Source of the DNA: Chitinophagales bacterium
Lineage (GTDB): Bacteria > Bacteroidota > Bacteroidia > Chitinophagales > UBA8649
DNA: 7,202 nucleotides
Direction of reading: 5' to 3'
Assembly (NCBI GenBank): GCA_016777395.1
Contig: JADHRO010000105.1
Location: 1 to 7,202 of the forward strand
Shown: piece by piece, positions 5,526-7,202 of the stretch
Layout of the letters: each line of letters begins with the position of its first letter
How positions within the stretch are numbered: position 1 is the first letter of the stretch
The notes under the pieces: generated by a model
What the model saw: only the letters and a program-made list of their open reading frames with translations
Told to the model about the DNA's origin: nothing
Databases searched by the model: none
Translations under genes and position numbers: made by a program

Positions 5526-7004
5526 ATGGAAATATCCAACAATCCAATAAGCATAGCTGATATAGCAAGCCTACTAGTCACCAACGGCAAGTTAAGTCTT
5601 GCAGATGATGCCAAGGCCAATATACTTAAATGTCGAAATTACTTGGATGAAAAAATCAAAGAAGAAGGGGTTAAGTATTACGGCATAAATACGGGCTTTG
5701 GTTCCTTGTGTGATGTTGAAATTTCTAAAACCGAAATTAATCAACTGCAAGAAAATTTAGTCAAGTCTCATGCCTGTGGATTGGGAGATATTGTTCCTAT
5801 TGAGATTGTACGGATAATGTTAATTCTAAAAATCCAATCCTTGGCCTATGGTCATTCTGGAATAGCGCTAAAAACAGTGGAAAGGCTTATAGATATGTAT
5901 AATGCGGATGTTATTCCTGTTATATATACACAAGGATCTTTGGGCGCAAGTGGTGATTTAGCTCCCTTGGCACATTTAAGTTTGCCCATTTTAGGTAAAG
6001 GAGAAGTATGGTATAATGCTGAAAAAATAACTGGTGAATCATTAGAAAAACGTCTTGGGTGGCAACCCTTAAAGTTGCAATCTAAAGAGGGTTTGGCCTT
6101 ACTAAACGGCACACAGTTTATGTCCGCTTACGGTACCTTTCTAGTGATGGAAAGTGAGAAAATACTCAATCGAGCGAATACTATAGCAGCGGCTTCAATT
6201 GACGCTTACGATTGTCGAATAGAACCATTTAATAATCTCGTTCATCAAATAAGACCGCATCAAGGTCAAATAGATGCCGCAGCGTTTATTTTAGCAAATC
6301 TTCAGGGAAGTGAAATTGCCGGTCAAGAAAAGAGTCAGGTGCAGGATCCCTATTCTTTTAGGTGTATTCCTCAAGTGCATGGTGCTAGTGCGGATACCTT
6401 AGGATATGTGAAGCGAGTTATTACTACCGAGATTAATAGTGTGACTGATAATCCAAATGTTTTCCCAGATGAAGACGAGATTATTTCAGCGGGTAATTTT
6501 CATGGTCAACCCCTGGCATTGGTTTTAGATTTTTTAAAACTTGCCTTAGCAGAATTAGGAAGCATTAGTGAAAGGAGAACTTATTTATTATTATCAGGTA
6601 ATAGAGGCTTACCGGTGTATTTAAGTCGGAAGCCTGGGTTGAACTCAGGCATGATGATTCCCCAGTACACAGCAGCTTCTATTGTCTCTAAAAACAAGCA
6701 GTTGTGTACGCCAGCTTCTTCGGATAGTATACCGAGTAGCAATGGGCAAGAAGATCATGTAAGTATGGGCGCCAATGCTGCAGTTCAGTGCATAGAAATA
6801 ATGGATAATGTTAAAAGCATCTTAGCGATTGAGTGGATGACTGCTGCTCAGGCTTTAAGCTTGAGAAAGCCATTGAAAAGCTCACCTAGGATTGCTCATT
6901 TGTTAGCGAGTTATAGATTGATTGTCCCAACCTTGGAAGAGGATCGGGAATTATTCAAGGATATGCAAAAGACTCAGCTATTTTTAAGTCAGCAACTCCT
7001 TTAA
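5526..7004 (+). CDS. hutH: Histidine ammonia-lyase (histidase)
   Basis: HutH removes ammonia from L-histidine to give urocanate, the first step of histidine degradation. The 492 residues are slightly shorter than the 510 of Pseudomonas putida HutH. Ala141-Ser142-Gly143 within GSLGASGDLAPLAHL form the MIO electrophile by self-cyclisation. The other active-site residues line up with those of the P. putida enzyme: Tyr52, His82 in NLVKSHACG, Asn194 in LLNGTQ, Gln273/Tyr276/Arg279 in QDPYSFR, Phe325 in GNFHGQP and Glu409 in GQEDHVSMG. Ser-His at 81-82 and the QEDH tetrad indicate histidine as substrate, rather than phenylalanine or tyrosine as in PAL and TAL. The start is 5 nt after the hisS stop, with no room for a promoter, so it is probably co-transcribed with hisS. 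The later hut genes (hutU, hutI, hutG) are not in the window. A strong terminator follows. Confidence 0.95.
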   Translation: MEISNNPISIADIASLLVTNGKLSLADDAKANILKCRNYLDEKIKEEGVKYYGINTGFGSLCDVEISKTEINQLQENLVKSHACGLGDIVPIEIVRIMLILKIQSLAYGHSGIALKTVERLIDMYNADVIPVIYTQGSLGASGDLAPLAHLSLPILGKGEVWYNAEKITGESLEKRLGWQPLKLQSKEGLALLNGTQFMSAYGTFLVMESEKILNRANTIAAASIDAYDCRIEPFNNLVHQIRPHQGQIDAAAFILANLQGSEIAGQEKSQVQDPYSFRCIPQVHGASADTLGYVKRVITTEINSVTDNPNVFPDEDEIISAGNFHGQPLALVLDFLKLALAELGSISERRTYLLLSGNRGLPVYLSRKPGLNSGMMIPQYTAASIVSKNKQLCTPASSDSIPSSNGQEDHVSMGANAAVQCIEIMDNVKSILAIEWMTAAQALSLRKPLKSSPRIAHLLASYRLIVPTLEEDRELFKDMQKTQLFLSQQLL

Positions 7005-7043
7005 AAGTTGGAAGAAAGATATTAAAGCCATTAACTGGTTTGG

Positions 7044-7066
7044 ATTGATCTCCATGATAGATCAAT
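7044..7066 (+). repeat. Perfect 8-bp inverted repeat after hutH
   Basis: ATTGATCT (7044-7051) and AGATCAAT (7059-7066) are perfect reverse complements around a 7-nt loop. Weaker complementarity outside it (AAGAT with TTAAAGCC at 7016-7029, against GGCCTTTTAATCTT at 7082-7095) could extend the fold. No T-run follows directly, so it is not a classical terminator. It may be a 3'-UTR structure upstream of the main terminator. Confidence 0.4.
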
Positions 7067-7130
7067 TAAATCTTTAATTAAGGCCTTTTAATCTTCATGC
7101 AAAAGGAATACGGATCTATTTATATTTAAC

Positions 7131-7162
7131 AAAAAAGGCTTCCAATTTGGAAGCCTTTTTTT
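7131..7162. terminator. Strong bidirectional Rho-independent terminator
   Basis: GGCTTCC (7137-7143) and GGAAGCC (7149-7155) form a GC-rich stem with a short AT loop, flanked by six A on the left and seven T on the right, so it can end transcripts from both sides. It closes the hisS-hutH unit on the plus strand and serves the minus-strand gene whose stop lies at 7181-7183. Confidence 0.88.
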
Positions 7163-7180
7163 ATCTATAATTAATAAAAA

Positions 7181-7202
7181 TTACTTCTTACCACCTTTAC
7201 CG
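7181..7202 (-). CDS. C-terminal end of an unidentified minus-strand gene (partial)
   Basis: On the minus strand the right edge reads as codons for Gly-Lys-Gly-Gly-Lys-Lys followed by TAA at 7181-7183, 18 nt before the shared terminator. A Gly/Lys-rich end of this kind is common in basic nucleic-acid-binding proteins, but six residues cannot identify the protein. The call rests on the placement of stop and terminator and on the low-complexity tail; chance is possible. Confidence 0.45.

Noticed and set aside
5526..7004. Phenylalanine or tyrosine ammonia-lyase as an alternative to histidase.
   Set aside because: Ser-His at residues 81-82 and the GQEDHVSMG block with Glu409 are the histidase pattern. 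PAL and TAL have different residues at these selectivity positions.

Overview
The window looks like a chromosomal segment from a member of the Bacteroidota, probably a Cytophagia- or Flavobacteriia-like organism. The base composition is AT-rich and Shine-Dalgarno signals are weak. Two sites match the Bacteroidota housekeeping promoter -7 element (TAnnTTTG). The protein types also fit: a LytTR regulator of the Bacteroidota kind, a TPR protein ending in the characteristic acidic/KYC tail, and a long-form HisRS. The assignment rests on these features, not on a database match.

Layout from left to right. (1) The 3' part of a TPR protein with a Lys/Glu-rich coiled coil; its frame is still open at the left edge. 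(2) A two-gene unit, rmlD (dTDP-4-dehydrorhamnose reductase) overlapping cysQ (3'(2'),5'-bisphosphate nucleotidase). (3) A 283-bp stretch with no intact gene. On the minus strand it holds a previously unmarked relic: the N-terminal and C-terminal ends of a Blc-type lipocalin with the middle of the barrel deleted. (4) On the minus strand, a LytTR-domain regulator whose receiver-like N-terminus lacks the phosphorylation residues. (5) A 287-bp intergenic region with a good Bacteroidota-type promoter and, about 20 nt downstream of it, a terminator-like hairpin. (6) hisS and hutH, 5 nt apart on the plus strand: the enzyme that charges tRNA with histidine and the enzyme that begins histidine degradation. 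(7) A strong bidirectional terminator, then the last six codons of a minus-strand gene that runs off the right edge.

Most intact genes are ordinary housekeeping or accessory metabolism. The points most worth a second look are the lipocalin remnant directly downstream of the LytTR gene, the hisS-hutH pairing, the non-canonical receiver of the LytTR protein, and the promoter/hairpin arrangement in front of hisS. I see no rRNA, tRNA, CRISPR array or intact mobile element.
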